64,000 nucleotides of DNA. Source: Kalaharituber pfeilii (Eukaryota; Ascomycota; Pezizomycetes; Pezizales; Pezizaceae). The translations under genes were made by a program, and so were the position numbers. Below are positions 45,296 through 58,048 of the stretch, in pieces. The notes beneath the pieces are model-generated. The model was given only the letters and a program-made list of their open reading frames with translations. It made no database searches and was not told the DNA's origin. The DNA is taken from positions 372,001 to 436,000 of the forward strand of contig WHUZ01000023.1 of NCBI GenBank assembly GCA_015179045.1. Direction: 5' to 3'. The stretch's first letter is position 1. Every line of letters starts with the position of its first letter.

Positions 45296-46132
45296 GATGA
45301 AGCGTGCTGTGTCTTTGATATCAAGTGAACGCAGGGTATCTGGGATAGAGAAACTGAGAACCGCTTTTATGCCCCCTGTGTCTGCTTCACCATATGCCTG
45401 AGCTGGCCTGGGAGTGAAGTAAGGAGGAATTGGGCGGGAGGGGGCTGCAGAAAAGTCCTGGGAGTGAGGCTCTTCGTGCGAGTGAGAGATTTGTTGGAAT
45501 TGGACGGGGGCACCCAAGGGGTTATTTAACAGTGCCAGCGTGCATTTTGGTGTGCGGCGAACAACGTGCAATGGCTGGGGGGGAGGCCCCTCCAATCGCA
45601 GCCTTGTCGTTGATAAGGCATGGAGGGCCATCCCCATCTGTGGTTCAGAGTTGCACTCGATCTGCAGGCTGAAAGTGACGGGGTGTCTCAGCAATGGAGC
45701 ATCACCAACTGGGTGGGGCGAGCAGGGTGGGGAGGAGGAGGGGGGGGGAGGGCGGTGGCAGGTACCGCAGCGCACAGGCGTGTAAATTGGGGTGAATCAG
45801 AAACAGGCAGCCTGCACAGCTGGGCTGGACGGTGCAATTGGGTGGAGCTCCAGCATTGGCGCAAGGGCAGCGTGCTGGTGACGAAATTGGCAGCCCGCCT
45901 GAGGGGCTGAGGGGCTGCGGGGCTCTGGAGCTCAGCGTGCCCGTCGGCCGCGGAAGCACGCTGATGGGAGGCACTGGCACTGGCATGGGCGCCGGCCGCC
46001 TGGACGCTGGTATTACTAATGTACTGGTACTGGATATAGTACGGTACTTGCCCGCCAGCCCCGCCAGCCCGCCAGCCCCGCCAGCCAGCCCAGGCAGGCC
46101 GCGGACTCAATTCGTGCCGGTGCAGGAGCAAG

Positions 46133-46168
<36 letters not shown>

Positions 46169-49100
46169 CACGATGCGGCTGGCACTGACGCACAGGGCAA
46201 GTACATACATACAAGCACAAGCGGAGACAGAATGAAGGTCCTCGAGCACTCTCCTCTGCTGTGTCGCACATGCATGCATGCGACACAAGCATGCGTCGCG
46301 CAGTGCGCCCGCTCTGCTGCTTGGCAAGTGAGGTCAGCGTGCGCGGCGGCGTTGAGTGCCGTCCCTCTGCGATATTCTCCGTCCACCGTCCCCCGTCCCC
46401 CGTCCCCCGTCCCCCATCCCCCATCCCCCATCCCCCATCCCGCCAGCTAGCTCGCTGGCGTCGCTCATGCCGCTCACCTCGTATCGCTGTGCGTCCCAGC
46501 CCTCCGCAGGGGCTGGGATGCCGTCGATCCCCACCGGCAGCAGACACGAGCTTTCCCACATCACAGTGCTCTCCAGAGCGGCATAGCGCCGCGCCTAGCC
46601 GCGTCCTCTGGGTTAGCGTCCTGGCCCCCCCCCCCCCCCCCCACCCGCCGGCCTGGAGTCAGGGCGCTCGGCACACCGCAGCCTCGCACTTGGCCGCGAC
46701 AGGCAATGTGTCGCAGCGGGCTGCTTAGCCTAGTCCGGGCTGCTGGCTCAAGTAGCTACTTGTACTCAAGAACCGTATTCTCCATTGGTGACACAAGCAG
46801 AACCTACCTAGGTACGTATTCCACCCACACAGGGTGGGTTTATCAATCTCGGAAAGACACTTATGGCCATTCGGCCAATAATTCGGCGGCTTTTGTTATT
46901 TCCTTGCAAGCAATTGGCTGTGCAGTAAAAGTGCTTTAATAATACCTATCCCAATTGATGCAATTGATGAGCAACATGTCCTCAGGGAAACCGCCAATGG
47001 AGTGGCTGAGAAATCGGGATAGCAAAAAAGTTCAGCTATTCAACAAAATGCAGTAAAATTCAGCGCTTGGGGGAAAAAAACCAAGATACCTGGACCTGGT
47101 ACTTGCTGCACCCCAGAAATGCAATGTGCATCCGTTAGCCATGTATTCAATTGATCGTTATCTAATTATGAGTGAGTACAGCACATGGTTATGATACGAG
47201 ACTATAGTACAGTACCTCAGCGGGGTAGAGTAGGTAGGGTGCAGAGGACCTATCATATAGCAGAGCATTCTATGTATGTACGAGTATTAATTCTTTATGT
47301 ACTTAGTTTTTGCTGCACAAATTCACACACGTGATAGTGTACTAGTACTTGCGGTACGCACAGCAGCGAGCCAATAATTACAATTTGCTTTACTATTTTT
47401 CCATCCCTAAACGGCTAGGCTTTACCAGTACTCGACAGGGACTGTGGAGTACTTACTTTAGGGCAGAGAATAATTCGCTAACTCCTGCTTCCCGCCCCCC
47501 CCCCCCCCCCCCCCAATGCAGTTATACAACTACACTGCAGCCTCAGCTGAAAGAGCTCGCCTGAGACCCTCTACGAGGGGTAGTGCTACCAGACTACCCT
47601 GCAACAGCGTCCCAATCCAATTGGGTGGTGCTGTTCTTGGCGCCCTAAGCATTCGCACGGTCGTGCAGCCCGTCGCATGCTCCATCACGGCATTCACCTG
47701 GCGACACTGCCAATTGCATCACCTGTTGGTACTCACCGCTCAACTCTCGCTGCCTTAGCTGATTTCAAATCAATCGCTTCATGCTATCCAGTACCAGCCT
47801 AGAAAATAAATTGAGCCTGCTTATTATTTCCCGATGGATGACAGCAACGCTAACAGTGACAGGCTCGGCTCAGATGTCAGCTCACTCTGACATGCACACC
47901 TCGGTGAGGTAAGGAGAGAAATGTCTCGTGTGCTGACTGCAAAACAGGCATGTGTGGCGTCCCAACGTCGACCGTTTTACCGCTGGTGAAGAAGATGACA
48001 TCTTCTGAACCTCGAATCCTGTAACCACGGGGCGTATTACGTTGGCCGAGTACGATACTGTCTGCGCAAGAAACTCCCACACAGAGTTACCTATGATATA
48101 TCGTACGATCCCTGATCCCCAAATGTCACGTTCAAGGCGGTGACCAAATATTAACCTCGAAAAGAGTGCTGGAACGCTACTGGAAACGGAAACAAGAAAA
48201 ATTAAATCATCTGATTTAAGCTTTTATTTTTATTTATTTTTTTTATTTATTTATTTTTTTTTTTTTTTGACATTCTTTTCCATGCAGGTCCCACAAAACG
48301 CAAAAAAAAATAAGACCTAGCTTGCTATGTATTCAGCAACAGGGTGAAACGCACGACCAAGGGGAGGGTGGGCAAGGCCTGCAAATTGACATATGCGAGA
48401 AGCCGCTGCAGGACCGTTTGTTGGTGCTCGGTAGCTGTGATGGTTAGTTAGTGTAGTTTCTCCATGGAATATGTATGGTATGCTGGGGTTCATTGAGATA
48501 CTTGCGGCTTACAATAGGGGAGATAGGTTTCATTCTAGATGGAAGTCGAACTCGAGAACACATCTGCCGACTTGGGAGAAGTACAAGGACTACGAAGGCG
48601 ATGCTCAGCAATCGTATGCATGTACCGAGCCTCTGAGTATCATACCTTATCACATGCATCGGCAGTTAATCTAGACATGGCCTACAGTAACTTGCATAAT
48701 CTTTCCTATCAATATATGAAATACAACTTTCCGCCCTAATGCAACATTTCCAAAAAATTCAAATAACGCCATTGAGGCCTTCACGCTACAGTAAGGTACT
48801 TTCATTGCCATTTTTCTACCTGCGCTCGACTAAAATTCATCGTTAGGTTCACTGTTTTTCCTTTTCGTCTATAAATAAGTCCAAATGGCTTCTTTGGCGC
48901 CTTGATATCATACACACAAGCATGTCCAGTCTACCGCACCATCGTGGATCTTCCACCACTTCATCATGGAAATAGATATGTTTAGCTTCCCCTCTGGAGT
49001 TCTTCGGCCCTTAGATATGCCGCACTTTGATTATATTAACCTCTATGAACATACTAGTTACGGCACAACCATGAGGTTTCGCCCGCAAAGGCAAGGATGC

Positions 49101-49686
49101 AGATCAACAATCTCGTTTAACCAACAAACAGAACAGGTCAAGGATGGAATGCAAAAAAGCCAACAAAATAAAAGAAAATACAAAGGACAGGGAGTGAAAA
49201 AATAAACGAATCGAATAGCTTCTCGCTAAACGTCGCTAAGATACACCTCAATATGCGTTTCGCGATTTTTTCTCAGACTCGAAGCTAGGTCCCGCGCCTC
49301 AAGTTACAGTACATAGTTGCTAATTAAAAAAGAACATTGATGATGGCATTGAACAGGAGTCTGTGCGTTTTTGCGGGCATTTGAAAAAGGATTTTCTCTT
49401 ACTTTTTCGATTACAGGAATTATCCGGGTGGCGCATTATCTGTCATCGTTGGAAAAAAAAAAAAAAACGAGTTCTCCGATAAGTCCGGCCCATATGGACA
49501 TGGCCTGTGCGCGTCCGGAGTTTTGAACATCTGTACTCCGTACTCTTTTCAGGGACTGTTTGTTCATTCGCGCCGCGAACCAGCTCTTTGGGAAAAATAT
49601 TACAGGGTCGTATGATACCCGACGCTGATGTTAGTGTGTTTCACCTAGTAATACTGGGGCCTCGTTAAACCGGAAACCTTGCTATC

Positions 49687-49860
49687 ATATACCAGACGAC
49701 CCTTAACGGTTTTTGCAATTTACATACAACAAAATAATTAGCTATATGAAATCGGATGACCCTTGACGGATTTGCAATTCACTTACAAAAAATAAGCTAT
49801 ACCGGACGACCCTTGACGATTTTTACAATTCACTTACATAAAAAATTAGCTATACCCGGA
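49687..49860. repeat. Three tandem ~56-bp units with a CGGACGACCCTTGACGG core
   Basis: Units start near 49687, 49750 and 49800. Each contains GACGACCCTT (A/G) ACGG or GATGACCCTT, then TTGCAATTCACTTACA, and ends in AGCTATA. The motif ACCGGACGACC recurs inverted at about 51452-51465 (GGTCGTCCGGTG), beyond the MITE array. Confidence 0.7.
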
Positions 49861-50211
49861 CACCCTGTCAAACCGGACCAGACAACAAAACTATAGAACT
49901 TTCAAATTCCAATTACATACAAACTAATTAGCTGAACCAGACAAAGGCCTCAATCATGAGACTTCTTTTGTACCTTCTGTGTGTTATAGCGGTATTATTG
50001 AAGTATTCTCAATCTATGTTTGAGGTTCTGTCATATCTTGGGAGATTAAGAAGAGAATACCCCAGATGGAATACCAGTCTCCAGGCATATTGTACCCCTC
50101 AATTGGCTTAGTACGTTCTTCCCCGCCCTGGCAGGCAACCCTGCAAAATCTGTCATACCGGACGCTATCACAGGTTAAACCGGACAGTGTGTTGGATTTT
50201 GCTTTGGTAGT

Positions 50212-51448
50212 GAGAAAAAGGTTTTTATACCCCGGATATAACACGGACTTCCTTGAAATACCCATCTACTTTTAAATAGTAGTCAAGTATCTCTTAGCTG
50301 CAGGAGAGCGTTAAACCTTATATTAACGCGTTCAGATTATTTCTACACGCAGTTAACAGCTATGGCTTCTATATATACTGAATAAATAATATATAAAATA
50401 AATTTACATACGGATCTCTGTCAAATCATGATATCGTTCATTTTGCTTATACTTATATATATATAGGATACAATTTTCACAATAGCTCTTATATAATATA
50501 ACGAGAATTTAGAATTTAGGGACGATACTTTTCTATGAACACTGGTCATGTGCTTGTTAACGCGCTGTGGTGGCACTAAGTAGGCTAGTCAGTGTTGTTA
50601 TCATGGCGAAGACATATTTTAAAATAACGAGATGGGTATTTCGAGGACGTCAGTGTTGTTTTCAGGGTTATAAAAAGCCTTTAAATAATGATATAGTTTA
50701 TTTTTCTTATACTTAGGATACATTTTTCACAATAGCTCTTGTATATATTAATGAGAATTTAGAATTTAGGGACGATACTTATCTATAAACACTGGTCATG
50801 TGTTTTGTTAACGCGCCGTGGTGGCACTAAGTAGGCTAGTTCAGTGTTCGAAGACATATTTTAAAATAACTAGATTGGTATTTCAAGGACGTCAGTCTTG
50901 TTTTCAGGGTATATCATAAAAAGCCCTTTAAATAATGATATAGTTTATTTATTTTACTTATACTTCTATATATATTAGGATACATTTTTCACAATAGCTC
51001 TTATATGCAATAACGAGAATTTAGAATTTAGAGACGATACTTTTCTATGAACACTGGTCATGTGTTTTGTTTAATGCGCTGTGGTGGCGCTAGTCAGTGT
51101 TGTTATGTCATGGCGAAGACATATTTTAAAATAACGAGATGGGTAGTTCAAGGACGTCAGTGTGGTTATAAAAAGCCTTTAAATACTAATATAGTTTTAT
51201 TTTGTCTATACTTATATATATATATATAGGATACAATTTTTGACAATAGCTCTTACATATAATAACGAGAATTTAGAATTTAGGGACGATACTTTTCTAT
51301 GAACACTGGGTCATGTGTTTTGTTTAACGCGCTGTGGTGGCGCTAGTCAGTATTGTTATGATATCATGGCTAAGACATATTTTAAAATAACGAGATGGGT
51401 AGTTCAAGGACGTCAGTGCTGTTTTCAGGGTATAAGAAACCATTTCTC
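50212..51448. mobile_element. MITE-related element with a fourfold internal tandem amplification
   Basis: The ends (GAGAAAAAGGTTTTTATACCCC at the left; GGGTATAAGAAACCATTTCTC at the right) and the left 400 bp match the element at 24991-25406 in inverse orientation. The distal part, marked by GAGAATTTAGAATTTAG, occurs at about 50503, 50753, 51014 and 51267, giving four copies of a ~255-bp module, each ending in ATATTTTAAAATAACGAGAT or a close variant. It is non-coding. Confidence 0.8.
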
Positions 51449-52034
51449 GTTTGGTCGTCCGGTGTAAATAGAAAGGTGTAACTGTATTGTTCTTGCGCCG
51501 CCCAGGCGCATGGTTACGGCAAGAGTATACCAGTCAGTTTCCTTTGCTCTTCCCCGTGTTGGCGCGGAGATAAGGTTTAACGGCTATATACTCTTTTTAT
51601 GCTAAATGCCTTGGGGTGCAAATCTGCGCAGCTCCAAATAGCCCAGAGCTACGTTTATTTACTCTTTAAGGGTTTCAGAGAAAGTCAAGATTGCGGAGAG
51701 ATGTTAGATAGTGTGGGGAGGAGAAGATGATCGAAGGCTTGGCGATGGAAGCTGTGGGCTTGGTAATGGAAGCTATGGGAATTGCCTAGAAGGGAAAGGG
51801 AAACGTGAGGGAGGAGAGATAAAAGGGGATGAATCTCCTGTACCTAAAGATATCACCCCACTCTCTAGACGAAGAATACTCCGTCAATAGGACTTTTCCT
51901 ACAAGGTATTAGGCTACAAAGTGGTGGAAACCGTAGAAACAAGGTATCCCATTATGCTCAGGGTAACAGTTTGACAAGCCACAGTATTTACGGCCAGCTT
52001 GGCCAAAGCCCACGCCAGCCGAGCCGAGGCAAAC

Positions 52035-52040
52035 TATAAA
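52035..52040 (+). promoter_or_regulatory. TATA box candidate for the small gene at 52178
   Basis: TATAAA lies 138 bp before the start codon, followed by a CA-rich leader with an A-run. The spacing is normal for a fungal promoter with a ~100-nt 5' UTR. Confidence 0.5.
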
Positions 52041-52177
52041 AACATCAAGAAGCTCGCATTTGCAGCACTAGATTACCTTCAACCCACTAAGCATCACACA
52101 AAAAAAAAAAAAAACAACCACCAACTTTAAAAAACAAAATACCGTTCCAACTTTACAAAAAGATCCAAGCGAACGCG

Positions 52178-52414
52178 ATGGTGCGCCGAGCGCCAGCAAG
52201 GAGGCCGATTGAGGACGAATACAGCCTCGAGATCAACACACTCGCACGCCAATGCGAGCGGCTCATCCACAAAGCAGTCAATGACATCATGACGGCGCCT
52301 CTGACTCGAGAACAGAAGCAAAAGTTTATCGCATGGGTGAACCAGGAGGTTAGCCGTGCCGGAATGGCTGTTTTGCGTGTTGCGACAAACCCGGAGGTGG
52401 AGGTGGAGGTTTAG
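52178..52414 (+). CDS. Small conserved-looking protein of unknown function (78 aa)
   Basis: A single-exon frame starts MVRRAPARRPIEDEYSLEI with a good start context (GAACGCGATGG). It has a basic N-terminus, then an amphipathic, probably helical body with charged residues at regular spacing (HKAVNDIMTA, TREQKQKFIAWVNQEV), and ends in an acidic VEVEV tail. No signal peptide, membrane segment or known motif is visible. Its support comes from a TATA box, a clean CA-rich leader and balanced codon usage rather than homology. It could be a nuclear or nucleic-acid-associated protein judging from the basic start, but that is a guess. I do not recognise the family. Confidence 0.5.
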   Translation: MVRRAPARRPIEDEYSLEINTLARQCERLIHKAVNDIMTAPLTREQKQKFIAWVNQEVSRAGMAVLRVATNPEVEVEV

Positions 52415-53230
52415 GGTCGGTGGAGGTAGGTATAGTGTTAAGGTTTTGAGCGGGGAAGAATTAAAAGAAAAGTAGAAGTAGAAGTTTGGGTTTAGAGACG
52501 TTTCCTATTTTGGGTGTATATGTAAAGTAAGATTTAGGTTTTTTTTTGTTTTTTTTTTAATATCAGTACTCGCGTGCCGCCCTGTGGGCTATGGCGACGT
52601 TTGATTTAGGTAGTCCGAGTTTGAGAAATGGAGCTAAAGCCATAAAAGTATCCTGGCTGGACTCCACAACCGCACACAAATGCAAGCCCAGACAGTCCAA
52701 TACTACTTCCTTGAAATTGTGTATAGTCAATCTTCTATCCACCCAATCGTCCTATATCTATAACTTATGGAGAAGAGACTTTGAGACCTGCGGTACTGGT
52801 AACTTCTTGAGGGTAGTTCATGCCCCCGCTGTGGCCAAGTTGCTCGATGAGTTTAGCTTTCTGATCATGACTCACGATGCTATCCCAACCGGACCGTGAT
52901 GCCACGATAGCTCCGTGGTCCTTCTCAAGGAGGATAACATTTAAACGGCGTACTCTTTAATCCTCCATGGAAGCCAATGAACCAAACTTGCACTTTATTT
53001 GGGTTCCGAGCTTCTCCCGAGTTAGCGGCCGTCCATGGAAACATCTTTTAACGGTTATCCAGCCAGGTGCTGATATCTGAACTCAGAGTATTCAAGTAAT
53101 CGCCGTCGGTGATGTATAAATACGTGCTTTATCTCATACACTTGCTAACTACCGAACATCCGTTCATCTTATACCAGTACAAACGAGCTCCGACAACTCA
53201 CATCCGCGGTATTTGTTCCAAAATTTCACC
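52415..53230. other. Intergenic; 3' flank of the small gene and promoter of the phosphatase-like gene
   Basis: A T-rich stretch at 52538-52560 may belong to the small gene's 3' end. A TATAAA at 53115-53120, 111 bp before the downstream start, is a likely core promoter. The frame at 52591-52899 (+) has no supporting feature. Confidence 0.5.
53115..53120 (+). promoter_or_regulatory. TATA box candidate of the histidine phosphatase-like gene
   Basis: TATAAATA precedes a pyrimidine/CA-rich leader and the start codon at 53231. Confidence 0.5.
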
Positions 53231-54664
53231 ATGCAAGTTCAGAATACCCTTTCCTTGCTCTTGGTCCTTTGTGTGCCAGTTGTCCTTGGTTTCAACAATG
53301 CACGTGGCCCTTTTCCCTCCAGCAGGGCAGCCATGGACGTTTCTACTGCCATCCCAACCGCATTTCCCAAGGCCGTGGACCCGCAGAGCTACACCTCCAT
53401 CAAGCTAACTGCCGTACCCGGATTCTTCATTAACGAGCCTCGCGGCTCCGAGTCCCTTGATCCTGCCAGCGTTTCAAGATTAGATATGCACTTTGACCAG
53501 GATAACTTCGTGGCCATCAACGTTTCGCTAGCTGCGTCTTGGCCGTCTGAAGTGAAAACAAACAGCAGTCGTGGCCAAGTTGACGTGGCGGGGAAACTTG
53601 CTTGGAACGCCTTAAAGACGCGGGTTGGGGCCATGAATGCCGAGTCTGTGATGGTTGGGTCGAGCACGAGGTACAAAGTGCTGTTTCTGAGCAGACATGG
53701 CCAAGGATATCATAACGCCGCTGAAGCTCACTTTGGCACGAATGCGTGGGAGGTATGTGGGGTCGTTATGCCGCTAAATTCGACGTCTGAGCGGAGGTAG
53801 TAACTTATTGGGTACAGTGTTATTGGGCAATGCAGGGAACGAATGGAACCCATGAGTGGGGCCCTGATGCAAAGCTTACCCCTCACGGGATTGATGAAGC
53901 GGCTCAGACTGCTGCTGCTTGGAGGAAGCAGATTTCCCTTGGGGCACCGATTCCAGAGAGGCACTTTGTCAGCCCGTTGAGCAGAAGCATCAAAACGATG
54001 GAGGTTACGTGGAAGGATGTGTATGGGTGGCTTGGAGGAAGTACTTTGAACAGTGCGCCAAGAGAGTTGAAGCCTGTAGTAAAGGAGGTATGTTTGCGAA
54101 TCGGCGAGTAAAACCTGTGGAAAGCGATTTTTGCCAACTTAGCCTCACAATTTACAGATCCTGCGCGAGACCCTCTCACTGCACTACTATGATCACCGCT
54201 CCCACCTCACCACCCTCCACCAGAACTTCCCATACCTCCTCTTTTCTCCCCTCCCGACCCAGTACTCCGGAGCCGCAGCCTTCCCCGAAGAAGACCCCTT
54301 CTGGGACTTCCACCGCGAGTCGTACTTCATGCGGGATCTCCGGGTCAAGACTGCCCTACAAGAGTTGATTGCCGAAGCTGGTGATAACGTGACGTACATT
54401 GGTGTGACTTGCCACTATGGCGTGATTCAGTCGGCGCTGAAAGTGCTGGGACATCACCCAGTGGAGGTTGGAACGGCGGGAGTGGTGCCGGTTGTGGTGA
54501 GGGTGGAGGATGGGGTGGTTAATGGCACGTCAGGTGGGTGGTATGAGAAACATGCAAAGAGAGTGGAGGAGGAGATTGTGAGGAGGAGTGTGTGTGATGG
54601 GTTTTCGGAGGTGTGGGTGCAGGGAGGGTATGTGGTTCCTGGAGGGATGGGGCCTGATGAGTAG
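53231..54664 (+). CDS. Secreted histidine phosphatase superfamily (phosphoglycerate mutase-like) protein
   Basis: Three exons in phase 0: 53231-53752, 53836-54087, 54158-54664; 426 residues. The first ~20 residues (MQVQNTLSLLLVLCVPVVL) form a signal peptide. The catalytic RHGQGYHN motif (His ~156, the phosphate-accepting histidine of branch 1 of the superfamily) follows a beta-strand-like VLFLS. The SPLSRSIKT motif supplies the second conserved Arg, and GVTCHYGVIQS (His ~344) the second catalytic His. The domain order and spacing match fungal PMU1-like phosphoglycerate mutase-family proteins, which are phosphatases of uncertain substrate rather than glycolytic mutases. Secretion suggests an extracellular or vacuolar phosphatase. 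The start at 53231 was chosen because it opens the signal peptide. Neighbouring genes give no pathway hint. Confidence 0.9.
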
Positions 54665-57600
54665 GGAAAGATATTAAGAATAAGAGTAGAGAGGAGGTTG
54701 GGGGTTGGACTTGGTTTCCATGTGCATGTTGTAGGCTAGATATCCAATATAAATACCAGCATTCACAAGCAAAGAGAGGCTTTGGGCAACTAGCAGCATT
54801 AAGTTGCAGCACGAGACTACCGACTCTATTTGACGGATATGCGGGATGTGCGTATGTGCACTCGATAGATGTTACCGAAACAAGGCATGGAATATATCCT
54901 CTGCATTCTCTTCTATCTCGACTTTTATATTCCAGATCAATTGGACTTCATTTCGTGGAATTATGTTTTTTTTTTGTCAGTGGTGGTGGTGACTCACCTC
55001 CGGAGTTCGAGCGGCAGGAACACCAAGACGTTTGTCACGGTAGCATCCCTAACTGGCACTTGATCTATACAAGGTGTTTACTTACTTACCCATGGACCAT
55101 GAGTGAGACACAAAAAGTGACGACTCGGCCTTCGGGTCGATGTCGCTTGGTACCGCTGAATTTGAAAGTTTGAGGTTCGAGGGGTCCACAGGGATTAGAG
55201 TGTTACCCTGACTATGGTTGGATCCATCCAACTAGCTTGGTCTGCCCAGTATTGTTCTATAGGACAGGTCGCCAGCATGAACCCTCCGATCTAGGACTAA
55301 GTAATTCCCGCGAGACACTGAGCCGGAACTTGTTAATTACAGAGCTATAGCTCAGCTTCGGACTGTAATGCTGCACTAACTAGTAAGAATGTCTAAGTGG
55401 TGCCATTACACAGTTTTTGTCTACAGGATAAAAAGTCCTGTAGTGGCAAATTTCTTTGTGCGGAGTAAGATTTTCTAAAAAAAAAAAAAAATATAATAAA
55501 AAATAGAAATAAAAAGAAGATCTAGAGCATTCTGGGGTCGTTTTTCTGAAGTCTTATTCATGTATATATATATTTTTTATTAACTCAATTTCTTGATCTA
55601 CGAGTTTCTTTCTGTAGCTTTATGCGCCCCACGAGTTGCGGTCGGGCCTGGCAGTCTTTCTGGTCGTCATAAAAAAAGAAGGCAGGGTCTCTTGGTGAAA
55701 AAGTGGGAAAAAAAAAAAAAAAAAATTAATTACACGGTATGGAGTGCAACTTGGCTGTTTTGATACAACCTCGCGCCCCAGTATGTCACATCCTTGGGTG
55801 AGGTTGGTATTGGTATGTGTGGAAACGTGATTATAGTGAGAGGGGCATGGAATTATCGCCTCTTCTATGAGTTTTCAAAAGCCAGAGTAAAATAGTGGTT
55901 TGCAACTGGTTTAGAAATTCAGGTATATAGAAATCGGAGGATTATAGTCTATAGTATGTACTATGAAGATGCTGGACAAGACCTTTCTCCTGGCGCAAAC
56001 GTGAGGATTAAAGCCGGTCCGCTGCAATACCACCCCCCTTCCTTTCAAAAACGCTAACGCCTCCCATAACAGGTATAGAATTAGTTCAGTCCATTGTAAC
56101 CGCAGTATATCAAATTATATATCTGTGCTCATATTTTTCAGCACGCTGTCCGCATGCTACAAATCATGACATAGGGATTTTAAGATTGTAGAAGATAAAT
56201 CTCAACCATAAGTTTTGGTCCCCGAGAACCATATTCAAATCATTCCCTGTAGGCTTGATTTCTTCTGTTAGCCTGAAATCACTGCTAGTTCTAATCACCA
56301 CTTTTTCCACAGTAGTCATATCATCACCAAACCTAATCCTGAATGTACGTTGACCCATAATTGAGCACTTCACGGTCCTAGCCATTCCCCCATCTAATTT
56401 AGGTTCCCTGCTGCCTGATCAGGTATATCTTCTATACATTACATCATGTAATCCTCCGAGTAGTGCGAATTGAAGTGCGGAATGTGTTTTAGAATATGCT
56501 AAAACAAGTATCCTGCAGTTTCAGAATAATGGGACGTCAATTGCAGTTACTATTGTGAAAATTCCTATGTTCCGGAAGTGTGCAATATCCCTCGAGCTGC
56601 CGCTGGTGCACTCCAGTAGCCACTCCAGCGGCCTCTCCGACAGCTCTCCCAGCGGCTCCCCTCCCCCTCCTACTGTAGCTTCTCCCAGCCTCTCTAGCAG
56701 GCACTGCGACAGCCCCTCCGGTGGCCCCTTCAATAGCTCCTCCCATAACTGCCTTTTCCCTGGCAATTGAAATACTCCTTAGTAAATCAACTATTCACAT
56801 GTCTTTTTATCGCTTATTTTCTTTATACCCGTTTCTATCACTGTGGGTCAACATTGTCGGCGGAGGAAGTCTGGCTGAGCTGAGCGTGAATTCCAAAGCG
56901 GGAGGGATGTACCTTTTTCAATAACCAAATAACTGGTGGGTCTACGGGGGTTAAACCAGTGGGCACAAGGGGTTGTGGGTAGAAAACTCTCACAGCAACA
57001 TATGTTGTGATCTCTGGGTGCGGAAGCTTTGCTGGTGTGCATCTTTTTGAGGAGGCTTCGGAAAAAACTTTTTTTTTCCAAATCTAAAGCTGCATTGGTA
57101 TAGAAGATGGCCCTAATTTTGAGCTAGAACTAGACAGAGTATGAGAAGCTGGTGAACAATATGTAGTATTCGATTCATTTGGCTAATCAGGGTAATGGTC
57201 GGATCGATTTGCATTTATATATTTGCTGCTGGATGTAGGGCTCACCCAGCAGCGGCGCAATACGACTTGAGTGCATGCAATATGCGACAGCTGGCGTCGC
57301 AGTCGCGATATGGCTAGGTGAGTCGCAGAGAGGCCTAGCGAGCATCGCCACTAGTGTCTGCTTACCGCGGCCGTTACATTCGAGAAATCGATCATGATGG
57401 AAAGAGTGAATGGATTAAGCTGGAGTCTTGGCTTGTTTTCCGATTGACAAAAAACTTGAGTCGTTGACGATAAACTAAGTGAAAAGCATCTAGATACACG
57501 TAGAAACCTATTCCGTACCTTAGTTTAGTGTATCAAAATTTTCAAGGTGAGCGAACGTTGTTTGAGGAACTATACCTTTAGGAAAGTACGGACACTTGAA

Positions 57601-58048
57601 GATCTAAATTCTGCAGAATCATTTCCTTGATCCAAGGGACAATGCAGGAGTCGCGCTAGTGAGTGTAGATGATTGCGAAGTGGGCAAGAGCTCGTATCTC
57701 GTAGGCGAGGGTGGCATCTGAATAAATGCAGTACCATTTGAGCATGCCTTATTGCACTTATTTAGTGATCGTACTTCAGGATGGTTTAGTCTCGTAACCA
57801 GATTTAGGTAGTCAGCGTCGCATGAAATCTGAGAGGCGAGCGGTATCAGTGTATCATACAACCGACAGCAGCTTGGCATAGGCGGGATGGCGACAGGTGA
57901 CACGGTTAATCTTGCGCAAACTGTATATAGCAGGTTAGGATAGCTTGACCTTGTTCAAATATGAAGATAATAACCTACAATTTATGATCTTCCACACTTC
58001 AACTCGATCTACTGTAAGTTTTTCCGAGAGTAGCACAGCGATGGAGTA
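54665..58048. other. Gene-poor spacer
   Basis: No gene recognised. Poly-A tracts occur at 55480-55495 and 55710-55728. A dispersed repeat lies at 56540-57010. The frames at 57619-57903 (-) and 57945-58145 (+) have no recognisable content. Confidence 0.55.
56540..57010. repeat. Dispersed repeat, copy 2
   Basis: Counterpart of 16790-17345 in the same orientation. Both run from a CAGC/CTCC-rich block through TACTCCTT, a T-rich stretch and a GTGGGT...GGGGGTT...GGGTTGTGG block. Identity is moderate and there are gaps, so it is an old family. Confidence 0.45.

Larger units (their letters stand above)
45296..52034. other. Gene-poor region with microsatellites and MITE-derived repeats
   Basis: 45296-46600 is GC-rich and probably contains the oxygenase promoter. 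Simple repeats: (CAGG)n at 46132-46170, (GTCCCCC/ATCCCCC)n at 46385-46440, 18 C at 46625-46642, 20 C at 47495-47514, and T-rich 48225-48270. No gene was found between 46600 and 49660; the short frames there lack any recognisable feature. 49662-51475 is a repeat cluster. Nothing coding is seen from 51475 to 52034. Confidence 0.55.

Noticed and set aside
45296..45775. In-frame upstream extension of the oxygenase (start at 45775)
   Set aside because: The extra 160 codons are Pro/Ser/His-rich, without similarity to the family; the start at 45295 fits the expected length better.
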